This document shows, one piece after another, positions 44,413 through 57,079 of a stretch of DNA of 64,000 nt. The notes beneath the pieces were generated by a model. That model was given only the letters and a program-made list of their open reading frames with translations. It searched no databases and was not told the DNA's origin. The DNA comes from Anthonomus grandis grandis. Taxonomy: Eukaryota > Arthropoda > Insecta > Coleoptera > Curculionidae. Within the stretch, counting starts at the first letter, position 1, and every line of letters begins with the position of its first letter. The position numbers were made by a program, and so were the translations under genes. The stretch lies in the NCBI RefSeq assembly GCF_022605725.1, contig NC_065567.1, positions 26,515,127-26,579,126 on the forward strand, given 5' to 3'.

Positions 44413-45004
44413 GTTCCGTGGTTTACGAGCATGAAGTTCCATTTACAGTTAATAAAACGGATTGTTTGTTGGAAAAATCCCCATTATAAACAGCCGCGTC
44501 ACGTTTTAGAAAAATAGGACAAAAGAAACAACAAACGAAGAGAAAATTGTCAATCGTGTCTCCAAATTGTAACACACTCAATACACGAGGGGACTTTAAT
44601 CGATACGTTTTCAATCAGCTCGACGGCGCTCGGGAAAAAAATAAAATAGCGGAGATATTTTCACTCCATTCTCGCTGATGGTGTTAACGGAATTTGAAAA
44701 ATTAAGCTCCATTATGGGATTGACTTTGACAAATTTTTCCTCCACTAACGGATATGGGTTTGTTATTAAAAAAAAAACAGTTTTATGGCCGCGACATTTT
44801 AAATTAATGTTATTTTCCAGGAGGTGCTGATATGCATAGGTTTCTCGCTAAGATTAAATTTCGTGTATTTGCTCTTTTCACCCTAATGTTACGTGGGAAA
44901 GGGAGGTCCCAAATAATAAGGGATTTACTCTTAACACAGTTCTATTGAATCAAATATGTTGTTGTATGTTAAGCTTTAATTCATCGTTTTGTTGTCCTTG
45001 GGAA
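44413..45004. other. Gene-free stretch
   Basis: No coding or repeat structure was recognised between the TIR element and the inverted repeat at 45005. Confidence 0.45.
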
Positions 45005-45210
45005 TAAACTGATAATTTTCTGGTATAATTAGACCAAATAAACTAGAAAAACACTATTTCCAGCCGATCCAAACACTATTATTAAAATGAAAAAATGAAA
45101 CAGAAAATAGGCGAAAAAGTTGAATTCTCACTTATATATCCCTATCTCAGTTTATTAATTAGAAGAGGATGGAAAGAATATCTTGCCGTTGCATATCTTT
45201 GTATTTAACT
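45005..45210 (-). repeat. Dispersed repeat, inverted partner of 38660-38830
   Basis: ACTAGAAAAACACTATTTCC, TTGAATTCTCACTTATATAT and AGAAGAGGATGG are the inverted counterparts of blocks at 38660-38830. With that copy it encloses about 6.2 kb holding the nested TIR and Tigger-like elements. This may be a third nesting level, or two independent insertions. Confidence 0.7.
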
Positions 45211-46904
45211 TTTTTCGATTCGACCTCAACTTTAAGCGTAAGTCATAATAATACGATTTTCCCCCCTTCCACCCGTCCCAAAACTACCCTGCACAAATTC
45301 AGTTAATGAATAATTTTTTTTGTATGCCCTTGTACTATTCCCAGTCATTTTTTTCAGGTATGAATCGTTCGGTTACAAAAAATGATAATAATTGATCTAA
45401 GGGAGACATACTGAATCAAGAAAATCTTCCTCATCAAATCCTCTCCAAGACCCTCACCATCCTTAAAATCCAGTTTCATATATACTCCAAATAACATTTT
45501 TATTAAAAATAAAACTATTCTGGACTAGAAATATGTATATATATATATAGCTGTGTGCTCTGTATTCCATTTATCTCGCAGACCATTTCATTTTGCCATG
45601 TAATCCTGCGAAATGACATTTTACCACAAGTATCTGTTTTCCTGGTTGTTCTATATTAACCAGACAGCCGGATACAGTTATCGCTGATCCGGGATATTCC
45701 TAAGTATTCAGAATTCGCTTTGTTTTATGTACGTTTTACCTTTTCAGGAGTTGTGCGCATTACAGACAGGATATTTACTTTGATTTAATTTTCAGTTCAT
45801 TTATCATTATAATCTGATATGTTTTGAAGTTTCTGTGAGGTTTTTCCATACAACCAAGTGGAAGTTAAACGCATTAGCATGGACCATATTTAATGGGCTG
45901 TAATTACGCCCATCCGGTTTCCAAGTCATTTGCCCTGGTTAATATAAGGGCCCGTTGTAATAATGCTAATATGAAAACCCATTTACGTGTTATCTTACAT
46001 TAAGTAAAATAAAAATAATCAAGGATGATAAAGGTAATGCTACTCTCCTCTTAAATATTACCACTTATAAATATAAATTAAATTTAATAATAAATGAAAA
46101 TTCAGAGATTGGAGGGACACAAAGTCAATGGTCTCAGTTTAGTATATATAGTATAGTATCTTGGAAAAAGAAATTAAATGGAAAGGATGGTCTTGTTGTA
46201 CATCATTTTGAAGCTCCTTTATAACCCTAAAATATAAATTCAATATCTTTACCTACCTACTACAAAATGATGGTACATTTAATAATTATCCTACATTGAC
46301 AAATATAAATTCCGAAATTAATTAAAAGGACGTCACAGAAACGGCTGCCAAATAAATAAAAAAAAAATAAAAATAAGTAATAACACAAAAATGTCTAATT
46401 GCGCAGCGATAAATTAAAAAGTTTTCGCTTTGCCGTTCCGGGCGGCTCTCAAGAAAATTCATTTTTGGGTCCGAGAGGTTTTTCATTAAAACTTCCGGAT
46501 TATACAAACAGAAAATGAGTTAAAGAATATGCAGCTGAAATACAAAATGGAATGAAAAATTCGTTAAATACGCGGTCACCCCGGGGCAGTTCTACCGGAT
46601 ATCGGTGAATTACTTTTATGACCCGCAGCCTGTAGATTTTAGCATAAGGTAGTCATTACGTAAATTAATTAGTTTCTTGCTCATTGTTACTACAAGTGGA
46701 TATTAGCGTTTAAGAGCACCCTTTAACTCTTCAAAATATGCAATGTTTATTTTGAATTTCGTGCTGACTGTCACTTTCACCGAGGGCTGTACATTTTTGA
46801 CATACAATAATTATTATTAATTCTTTGTCATAAAAACGAATGTGAGTCCAAAGATTATTTATAAGGAGCATGATTGCATTGATTTTTTATTTATATATTC
46901 GACA
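45211..46904. other. Gene-free stretch
   Basis: No gene is seen. A short TA microsatellite lies near 45535-45552. The segment 46450-46535 has a related copy at 56393-56486, on the far side of both satellite arrays. Confidence 0.45.
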
Positions 46905-49450
46905 CGATGTTCATAACTCAAAAAATTTACCAGATAACATTTGGAAAATTTGTACACGTATTCTCTGGACAATTTGGTTGGACACCTATTTCAGCATTTT
47001 TCCAAATTCGTACAAGATTTAAAAAAAAAAAAAAATTTTTAGAAAATATTGATTTTTTTTCTTCTAATTAAATCACACAATGTTCATAACTCAAAAAATA
47101 GACCAGATAACATTTGGAAAATTTGTACACACATTCTCTGGACAATTTGGTTGGACACCTATTTCAGCATTTTTCCAAATTCGTACAAGATTTAAAAAAA
47201 AATTTTTTTTTTCAAAAATATTGATTTTTTTTTAAAATTATTCCACACAATGTTCATAACTCAAGAAATAGACCAGATAACATTTGGAAAATTTGTACAC
47301 ACATTCTCTGCACAATTTGGTTGGACACCTATTTCAGCATTTTTCCAAATTCGTACAAGATTTTGAAAAAAAATTTTTTTTTCAAAAATATTGATTTTTT
47401 TTTTAAATTATTCCACACAATATTCATAACTCAAGAAATAGACCAGATAACATTTGGAAAATTTGTACACACATTCTCTGGACAATTTGGTTGCACACCT
47501 ATTTCAGCATTTTTCCAAATTCGTACAAGATTTAGAAAAAAAAAATTTTTTTTCAAAAATATTGATTTTTTTTTTTAATTATTCCACACAATGTTCATAA
47601 CTCAAGAAATAGACCAGATAACATTTGGAAAATTTGTACACATATTCTCTGGACAATTTGGTTGGACACCTATTTCAGCATTTTTCCAAATTCGTACAAG
47701 ATTTTGAAAAAAAAAAAATTTTTCAAAAATATTGATTTTTTTTAAAAATTATTCCACACAATGTTCATAACTCAAGAAATAGACCAGATAACATTTGGAA
47801 AATTTGTACACATATTCTCTGGACAATTTGGTTGGACACCTATTTCAGCATTTTTCCAAATTCGTACAAGATTTAAAAAAAAAATTTTTTTTTCAAAAAT
47901 ATTGATTTTTTTTTTAAATTATTCCACACAATGTTCATAACTCAAGAAATAGACCAAATAACATTTGGAAAATTTGTACACACATTTTCTGGATAATTTG
48001 GTTGGACACCTATTTCAGCATTTTTCCAAATTCGTACAAGATTTTAAAAAAAAAATTTTTTTTTCAAAAATATTGATTTTTTTTTTAAATTATTCCACAC
48101 AATGTTCATAACTCAAGAAATAGACCAGATAACATTTGGAAAATTTGTACACACATTCTCTGCACAATTTGGTTGGACACCTATTTCAGCATTTTTCCAA
48201 ATTCGTACAAGATTTTGAAAAAAAAAAAAATTTTTCAAAAATATTGATTTTTTTTAAAAATTATTCCACACAATGTTCATAACTCAAGAAATAGACCAGA
48301 TAACATTTGGAAAATTTGTACACACATTCTCTGGACAATTTGGTTGCACACCTATTTCAGCATTTTTCCAAATTCGTACAAGATTTTGAAAAAAAAAATT
48401 TTTTTTCAAAAATATTGATTTTTTTTTTAATTATTCCACACAATGTTCATAACTCAAGAAATAGACCAGATAACATTTGGAAAATTTGTACACATATTCT
48501 CTGGACAATTTGGTTGGACACCTATTTCAGCATTTTTCCAAATTCGTACAAGATTTTGAAAAAAAAAAAATTTTTCAAAAATATTGATTTTTTTTAAAAA
48601 TTATTCCACACAATGTTCATAACTCAAGAAATAGACCAGATAACATTTGGAAAATTTGTACACATATTCTCTGGACAATTTGGTTGGACACCTATTTCAG
48701 CATTTTTCCAAATTCGTACAAGATTTAAAAAAAAAATTTTTTTTTCAAAAATATTGATTTTTTTTTTAAATTATTCCACACAATGTTCATAACTCAAGAA
48801 ATAGACCAAATAACATTTGGAAAATTTGTACACACATTTTCTGGATAATTTGGTTGGACACCTATTTCAGCATTTTTCCAAATTCGTACAAGATTTAAAA
48901 AAAAAAATTTTTTTTTCAAAAATATTGATTTTTTTTTTAAATTATTCCACACAATGTTCATAACTCAAGAAATAGACCAAATAACATTTGGAAAATTTGT
49001 ACACACATTTTCTGGATAATTTGGTTGGACACCTATTTCAGCATTTTTCCAAATTCGTACAAGATTTTAAAAAAAAAATTTTTTTTTCAAAAATATTGAT
49101 TTTTTTTTTAAATTATTCCACACAATGTTCATAACTCAAGAAATAGACCAGATAACATTTGGAAAATTTGTACACACATTCTCTGCACAATTTGGTTGGA
49201 CACCTATTTCAGCATTTTTCCAAATTCGTACAAGATTTTGAAAAAAAAAAAAATTTTTCAAAAATATTGATTTTTTTTAAAAATTATTCCACATAATGTT
49301 CATAACTCAAGAAATAGACCAGATAACATTTGGAAAATTTGTACACATATTCTCTGGATAATTTGGTTGGATACCTATTTCAGAATTTTCATCATTTATT
49401 GATTTTTTTTTAAATTATTCTACACAAAGTCCATAACTCAAAAAATTGAT
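46905..49450 (+). repeat. Satellite C: ~15 tandem 170-171-bp monomers with a 5-mer higher-order repeat
   Basis: TCATAACTCA recurs at 46911, 47084, 47254, 47424, 47595, 47765, 47935, 48106, 48277, 48447, 48617, 48787, 48958, 49129 and 49300. Variant markers (GGTTGCACACC, TTTTCTGGATAATT, CTCTGCACAATT, and the length of the A/T run) repeat in the same order five monomers apart, giving a period of about 853 bp (47424 to 48277). The last unit is truncated near 49450. Open frames inside are fragments of the repeat, not genes. Confidence 0.95.
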
Positions 49451-51400
49451 CAGGTGCATCTGAGTCCCAATATCCTTTGACGGTCGTTATTTAATACTTC
49501 GTCCGGAAGAAGAGCTTAATTACGATAGAACAATATAATATATTTCAGGTGATCCAGGGACTTGCTGAACAATGAAACCGGTAGAAAGTGAAAAATATGA
49601 CTATTGGCGATTTAGAGACTCAAAGAAAAGTCCCCAGTTTTATTCGAATAATCCAAAAAAAAAACTTTCACAAACAATTAAAACAAAACATTTAACTTTT
49701 AAAAGCACGTTTTCCCTCTGGACCATGTAAGAGCCGCGTCCCGGGCAAGGTAAGATAATCCCGCGGGGCAGCCGAGCCGAGCCGAGCAGGCAAAGTAAAT
49801 ACAGAAACACCAAATAAATTAGAGGTAAGCAGATTAAAACTTACACTTAAATTTTGTGGAAAACTTTTAATTAGGTTAACTAAGGATTACTTCTGCGCTT
49901 TTCCTCAAGTAGGTACACCGGTTTTCTGCAGCGTAAACAACGACCGAAATTAAATCTCGAGCGGAAATCGTTTAGGTCCGTTTAACTTCCTAATCCTGTT
50001 AAGGTGGAACTCAAATTGATTTTCTTCAAATGGAATTTTTCACTTGCTTGGATCAGCGGATGCACTTTGACAATTTCACTTCCACTTGGCAACATTGGAA
50101 TTGCTATGTTAATGTAGTCGCTCAGTAGTGACGCAGTCTCGGGCAAACAAATTCTTTTACATAAATTTTATGGTGTTTACTGAATGTGACGGAAAACAGA
50201 ATCAGATATTAGGCAAACGTTCCTAATATTCAGCAAATTCGGCTCCGATGTTCCAAATTAACCACACAAACCCTAATATGCATGAAACTTGCATTCAAAT
50301 GGTAATTTAATACGAAACAGAACAAGTGATGCCATTGTTCGACATGGCTGAATAATTAAGCTTAACTATACTAGAGTATAACTAGGTTAGGAACCGCAGT
50401 CAGGTACTTATATGTGGTTGATATATGCCAGACAGACGTTCAGCTGACGCAACCCTAATAACTACATTGTACGATGTACATCGCCTTGTCGTCTCCATAT
50501 CCACAGATACGATACGTGTCAGGATAATTAGGGTAGTTTCGGGGGATATTCTGGCCGTACGCTTGATATTTCATGACCATGCAACAAGAGGATATTGTTC
50601 ACTTATTGGGTGCAAATAAGTTTATTCTGAATATACGTGATTTACGCGAAAGTTGATAAAGTACTCAAGGTAATCTTATTTTCTAGAAAACATTTTCAGA
50701 AGGGCTTTTAGCGGATTTGGAGGGCTCTATCAAGTTTAAAGCTTTTGGGGGGAGAAACTTTATTAATCCAGCGGCTTATTTTGAATTTAATATTTATTTA
50801 AAGGGTAAAATCCACAAGAAAGTATACCCTGAATTCCTACTATTATATCTCCCTTAAAAAATTAAATTAAAAAAAAAACCGAAGTATAAAATATATGTAT
50901 AAAGATTAAGACGAGATATCCTTTAAATGAGTGTTAATTTTTAACCGTTTTAAGAAAAGGTAATTTTAAACTTTTCTTTGCAGAACGACTTTCATTAAAA
51001 ACTCTTGAGAGGGGCCCTGTAATTGCGAGCTCAAAACTAATTATCTCACGCTAAAAGGGAAAAGAAAAACCCTCTTAAAGGAATAAAATAACGTCGGTTT
51101 TGAGAAAGTCGATTTTTTCTCTCCGTTAATAATTTATAACTCCCCAACGATCATTTATAAAAACCGAATTCTGCAAGTCAATAAGGCTATTTGCCAAAGC
51201 ACGCCACACAGGCCGCATTCCAATTTCGATAAGAATTATATTTCTTGCCTGATCCATTTCGAAACGTTTCCATATATCATGTCGGATATAAATGAATTCC
51301 ACTATTTGTTTGCAAAATATGCAGGTATTACATACATCCAATGAAACTTTTTAAATTAAAACATTCAAAGTATGCCTTTATGTTCACTCGTTATGTTCAA
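49451..51400. other. Unique island between satellites C and D
   Basis: About 1.95 kb of non-repetitive DNA. A GC-rich patch at 49727-49795 contains GTCCCGGGCAAG|GTAAGATA, a good donor-like site, and a short GCCGA-type run (GCCGAGCCGAGCCGAGCAGG). It could be an untranslated exon of an unseen gene. No coding frame was accepted. Confidence 0.4.
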
Positions 51401-54400
51401 TTTTTTGCTAATTTTAAAAATTTGTACACATATTCCTTAGACAATTTGATTGGACACCTATTTCAGCATTTTTCCAAATTCGAACAACATTTTGAGAAAA
51501 AATTTTTTTTTCGAAAATATTGATTTTTTTTTCTATTTATTCGACACAAAGTCCATAACTCAAGAAATTGACCAGATAACTTTTAGAAAATTTGAACACA
51601 TATTCTCTGGATAATTTGATTGGACAACTATTTCAGCATTTTTCCAAATTCGAACAAGATTTTGAGAAAAAAATTTTTTTCGAAAATATTGATTTTTTTT
51701 CTATTTATTCGACACAAAATCCATAACTCAAGAAATTGACCAGATAACTTTTAGAAAATTTGTACACATATTCTCTGGACAATTTGATTGGACACCTATT
51801 TCAGCAGTTTTCCAAATTCGAACAAGATTTTGAGACAAATTTTTTTTTTTTGAAAATATTTATTTTTTTTTCTATTTATTCGACACAAAGTCCATAACTC
51901 AAGAAATTGACCAGATAACTTTTAGAAAATTTGCACACATATTCTCTGGACAATTTGATTGGACACCTATTTCAGCGTTTTTCAAAATTTGAACAAGATT
52001 TTGAGAAAAAAAATATTTTTGGAAAATATTGATTTTTTTTTTCTATTTATTCGACACAAAGTCCATAACTCAAGAAATTGACCAGATAACATTTGGAAAA
52101 TTTGTACACATATTCTCTGGACAATTTGGTTGGACACCTATTTCAGCATTTTTCCAAATTCGAACAAGATTTTGAGAAAATTTTTTTTTTCGAAAATATT
52201 GATTTTTTTTTCTATTTATTCGACACAAAGTCCATAACTCATGAAATTGACCAGATAACTTTTAGAAAATTTGTACACATATTCTCTGGACAATTTGATT
52301 GGACACCTATTTCAGCATTTTTCTAAATTCGTACAAGATTTTAGGAAAAATTTTTTTTTTGAAAATATTTATTTTTTTTTCTATTTATTCGACACAAAGT
52401 CCATAACTTAGGAAATTGACCAGATAACTTTTAGAAAATTTGCACACATATTCCCTGGACAATTTGATTGGACACCTATTTAAGCATTTTTCCAAATTCG
52501 AACAATATTTTGAGAAAAAAATTTTTTTTCGAAAATATTGATTTTTTTTTCTATTTATTCGACACAAAGTCCATAACTCAAGAAATTGATCAGATAACTT
52601 TTAGAAAATTTGTACACATATTCTCTGGACAATTTGATTGGACACCTATTTCAGCATTTTTCCAAATTCGAACAACATTTTGAGAAAAAATTTTTTTTTC
52701 GAAAATATTGATTTTTTTTTCTATTTATTCGACACAAAGTCCATAACTCAAGAAATTGACCAGATAACTTTTAGAAAATTTGAACACATATTCTCTGGAT
52801 AATTTGATTGGACACCTATTTCAGCATTTTTCCAAATTCGAACAAGATTTTGAGAAAAAAATTTTTTTCGAAAATATTGATTTTTTTTCTATTTATTCGA
52901 CACAAAATCCATAACTCAAGAAATTGACCAGATAACTTTTAGAAAATTTGTACACATATTCTCTGGACAATTTGATTGGACACCTATTTCAGCAGTTTTC
53001 CAAATTCGAACAAGATTTTGAGAAAAATTTTTTTTTCGAAAATATTGATTTTTTTTTCTATTTATTCGACACAAAGTCCATAACTCATGAAATTGACCAG
53101 ATAACTTTTAGAAAATTTGCACACATATTCTATGGACAATTTGATTGGACACCTATTTCAGCATTTTTCTAAATTCGTACAAGATTTTAGGAAAAATTTT
53201 TTTTTTGAAAATATTTATTTTTTTTTCTATTTATTCGACACAAAGTCCATAACTTAGGAAATTGACCAGATAACTTTTAGAAAATTTGCACACATATTCC
53301 CTGGACAATTTGATTGGACACCTATTTAAGCATTTTTCCAAATTCGAACAAGATTTTGAGAAAAAAATTTTTTTTCGAAAATATTGATTTTTTTTTCTAT
53401 TTATTCGACACAAAGTCTATAATTCAAGAATTTGACTAGATAACTTTTAGAAAATTGGTACACATATTCTCTGGACAATTTGGTTGAACACGTATTTCAG
53501 CATTTTTTCAAATTCGAACAAGATTTTGAGAAAAAATATTTTTTTCGAAAATATTGATTTTTTTTTCTATTTATTCGACACAAAGTCCATAACTTAGGAA
53601 ATTGACCAGATAACTTTTAGAAAATTTGCACACATATTCCCTGGACAATTTGATTGGACACCTATTTAAGCATTTTTCCAAATTCGAACAAGATTTTAGG
53701 AAAAAATTTTTTTTTTCGAAAATATTGATTTTTTTTTCTATTTATTCGACACAAAGTCCATAACTTAGGAAATTGACCAGATAACTTTTAGAAAATTTGC
53801 ACACATATTCCCTGGACAATTTGATTGGACACCTATTTAAGCATTTTTCCAAATTCGAACAAGATTTTGAGAAAAAAATTTTTTTTCGAAAATATTGATT
53901 TTTTTTTCTATTTATTCGACACAAAGTCTATAATTCAAGAATTTGACTAGATAACTTTTAGAAAATTGGTACACATATTCTCTGGACAATTTGGTTGGAC
54001 ACCTATTTTAGCATTTTTCCAAATTCGTACAAGATTTTAAGAAAATTTTTTTTTTTTCGAAAATATTGATTTTTTTTTCTATTTATTCGACACAAAGTCC
54101 ATAACTCAAAGAATTGAACAGATATCATTTTGAAAATTTGTACACATGATCTATGGACAATTTCATTGAACACCTATTTCAGCATTTTTCCAAATTCGTA
54201 CAAGATTTTAGGAAAAGATTTTTTTTTTCGAAAATATTGATTTTCTTTTCTATTTATTCGACACAAAGTCCATAACTCAAGAAATTGACCAAATAACTTT
54301 TAGAAAATTTGCACACATATTCTCTGGACAATTTGATTCGACACCTATTTTAGCATTTTTCCAAATTCGTACAAGATTTTGAGAAAAAAATTTTTTTTCG

Positions 54401-55080
54401 AAAATATTGATTTTTTTTTCTATTTATTCGACACAAAGTCCATAACTCAAAGAATTAAATAGATCTCATTTTGAAAATTTGTACACATAATCTATGGACA
54501 ATTTCATTGGACACCTATTTCAGCATTTTTCCAAATTCGCACAAGATTTTAGGAAAAAAATTTTTTTTTCAAAAATATTGATTTTTTTTCTATTTATTCG
54601 ACACAAAGTCCATAACTCATGAAATTGACGAGATAACTTTTAGAAAATTTGTACACATATTCTCTGGACAATTTGATTGGACACCTATTTCAGCATTTTT
54701 TCAAATTCGAACAAGATTTTGAGAAAAAAATTTTTTTCGAAAATATTGTTTTTTTTTTCTATTTATGCGACACAAAATCCATAGCTCAAGATATTGACCA
54801 GATAACTTTTAGAAAATTTGCACACATATTCTCTGGACAATTTGATTGGACACCTATTTCAGCATTTTTCCAAATTCGAACAAGATTTTGAGAAAAATTT
54901 TTTTTTTTCAAAAATATTGATTTTTTTTCTAATTATTGTATGGCACAATGTTCATAACTTAAAAAATTGAGCACATGTTATTTTGAAAATTTGTACACAT
55001 GTTCCATGGACAATTTGGTTGGACACCTATTTCAGCATTTTTCCAAAATCGAACAACATTTTGAGAAAAAAAATTAAATT
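51401..55080 (+). repeat. Satellite D: ~21 tandem 168-171-bp monomers, sister of satellite C
   Basis: TCCATAACTC-type words recur at about 51552, 51720, 51891, 52062, 52231, 52400 and onward to 54952, spaced 168-174 bp. The monomer shares most of its sequence and orientation with satellite C but has diagnostic changes (AAAGTCCATAACTC for AATGTTCATAACTC, AACTTTTAGAAAATTT for AACATTTGGAAAATTT). Marker variants at 51482/52670, 51594/52784 and 51804/52993 recur about 1188 bp apart, a 7-monomer higher-order period. Another block recurs at 53231 and 53742. Confidence 0.95.
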
Positions 55081-57079
55081 AACTAAAAGAACATAAAAAA
55101 CATTCAAATTATGTCTTTTATGTTCACTCAACTGCAATAATTGCTTGAAAAGTCTGCAGTGTCACCATTGTCAATTTTTTTTCCTAATATTTCAATACGG
55201 TTTCACAACGAAAATTTACGAGGTTCCACCCTATGCTCGCGCGCCATTTTAATATTTTCATATTTTTTCCCCTGCAGCAAAATAATAATTACCAACATAA
55301 AAGTTATAAAACAGACATAAATACGAGCAAAACCCCCTCTTCCCGAATTTCCGACCTGCATATGACAGTATATTAAGGGCAGAAACTTTCCATACCCGGG
55401 ATATACGGCGATATAACTTTGGAGCGGCGGAGTTTATTGCTTATCCATAAATCTGGATAACGGAGAGTTTCCTGCTCGAACCTCGAGTGTTTCTATTACA
55501 GACCGATCCTGGACTGTACCTGCAATTTATGATCTTATTAGAAATATTTCTATCTCCATCGATGTTGTTCAAAAAATTACATTTCTCTGTTTAACATTTT
55601 ATTAACAACAGACAGTTAACTAACTTCAATACAATTTTTGAGACGCATTTGGTTCAATTTAATAAATCTCAGTGCCATCAAACAATTATCCTAATATGGT
55701 GACTAATACAAATGATCCTAATTCAAATAACTAGTTACTTAAAAATTTACCAAAATTGTCAGCAATTACTGAAATTTGGATAAGGATATGCTGAATCCAT
55801 TGTACTTACAAGAATTTAATGCTCGTTATAAATGATTATTATATGACATTGTGCTATACGATTCGGCACCGTATCTAGTTCATAACTTGGCGGTATTAAG
55901 ATTTATTCAAACCAATTAACCAGAACAAAGATAGATGCCGAATCCTAGAATGGAGTACAATTTGTATAAATTGGTGACATTGTCAACTATCAAGTTGACA
56001 ATTTCAGCGTCTCATGTCTATGTCAGAAAAAAATCGTTTACAACTTACTTTACAGCATGATAAACTTCTACTTTTAACTTTAATGCAGGTTTCACCTTGC
56101 TGCTGTTTTATTAGACAAAAATATTATGTTAAAATGAAATACACATTAAAACCTGCCTGGATATTGTCATAATAAGGATGTTTTACGAGTTTTACTCTTG
56201 TACTCGCTCTGGCTTGCTACTATGTAACCTTTTTAACCCTATAAAGACGAGTGAGAATGTTGCATATAGGGGACATAAAATGACTTAACATTTTATAGGT
56301 GCAAAATACCTCTTTTATGCTAGTGAGAAAATAGCCGGAGTAAAAATATAGAGCCGTTGAAACGGAAACTTTGTTTAATCGAATTTGTTTATAAGAAAAT
56401 CATTTTCACCCCCAGAAGGGGGTTTTCATTAAAACTTCGCGATTGTGGAAATCGAAAATGAGTTAAGAATATGCAGGGCCCCGGAGGCGTTTCGTTTCGA
56501 GATTCCCCCGGATATTATTTGATAACTGACAAACAACCAAACAAGAATGACTTTTACAGCTGAAACTTTTTTCCATTCAGATTATACCATAGATCATTAA
56601 TTCCCTCGACAAGAACAAAGACTTAAGCGCTATATATCCATTTCGGTTTCCGTCCAAATGGATATCAGTCGTATCCCGGGCCCTTAACGACGAAAGTTAG
56701 TCTAAAATCCCTCCTGTTGCATCAATCACCGTCAGAAACTTCGGCGAAAGATATTTTCGGGAACCCGGCCACCTAATTGCCATGTGTTACCGCCTTTCCA
56801 CCTAATTTCATTCTGTTCCGCTTTTTGTCGCCACCTGTCCGATATGTGGAAACTTCTGCCTCGGCCAGGAAGGATATTTCAATTTTAGAGCAAGGATACG
56901 ACATCTGCTTCCTCTATTAGAAAACTCAATTTTACTTGAAAGACAGCTGTTTTTGACAGTTTCAGATGGGAGTCTTGTTAACACCAAAGAAAAACGGAGG
57001 AATATTTTGTTGCTGGTTGCTGCAACCAGTTTATGGAAATTGAAACAACAGCAAAGGTTTCAAACATTGGAACATCAAT
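55081..57079. other. Gene-free stretch
   Basis: No gene or element end was recognised, apart from the 56393-56486 segment related to 46450-46535. Confidence 0.5.

Noticed and set aside
46905..55080. Many 60-96-codon open frames within satellites C and D
   Set aside because: They repeat with the monomer period, begin and end in A/T runs and give low-complexity Phe-rich or Lys-rich peptides. They are satellite shadows, not genes.
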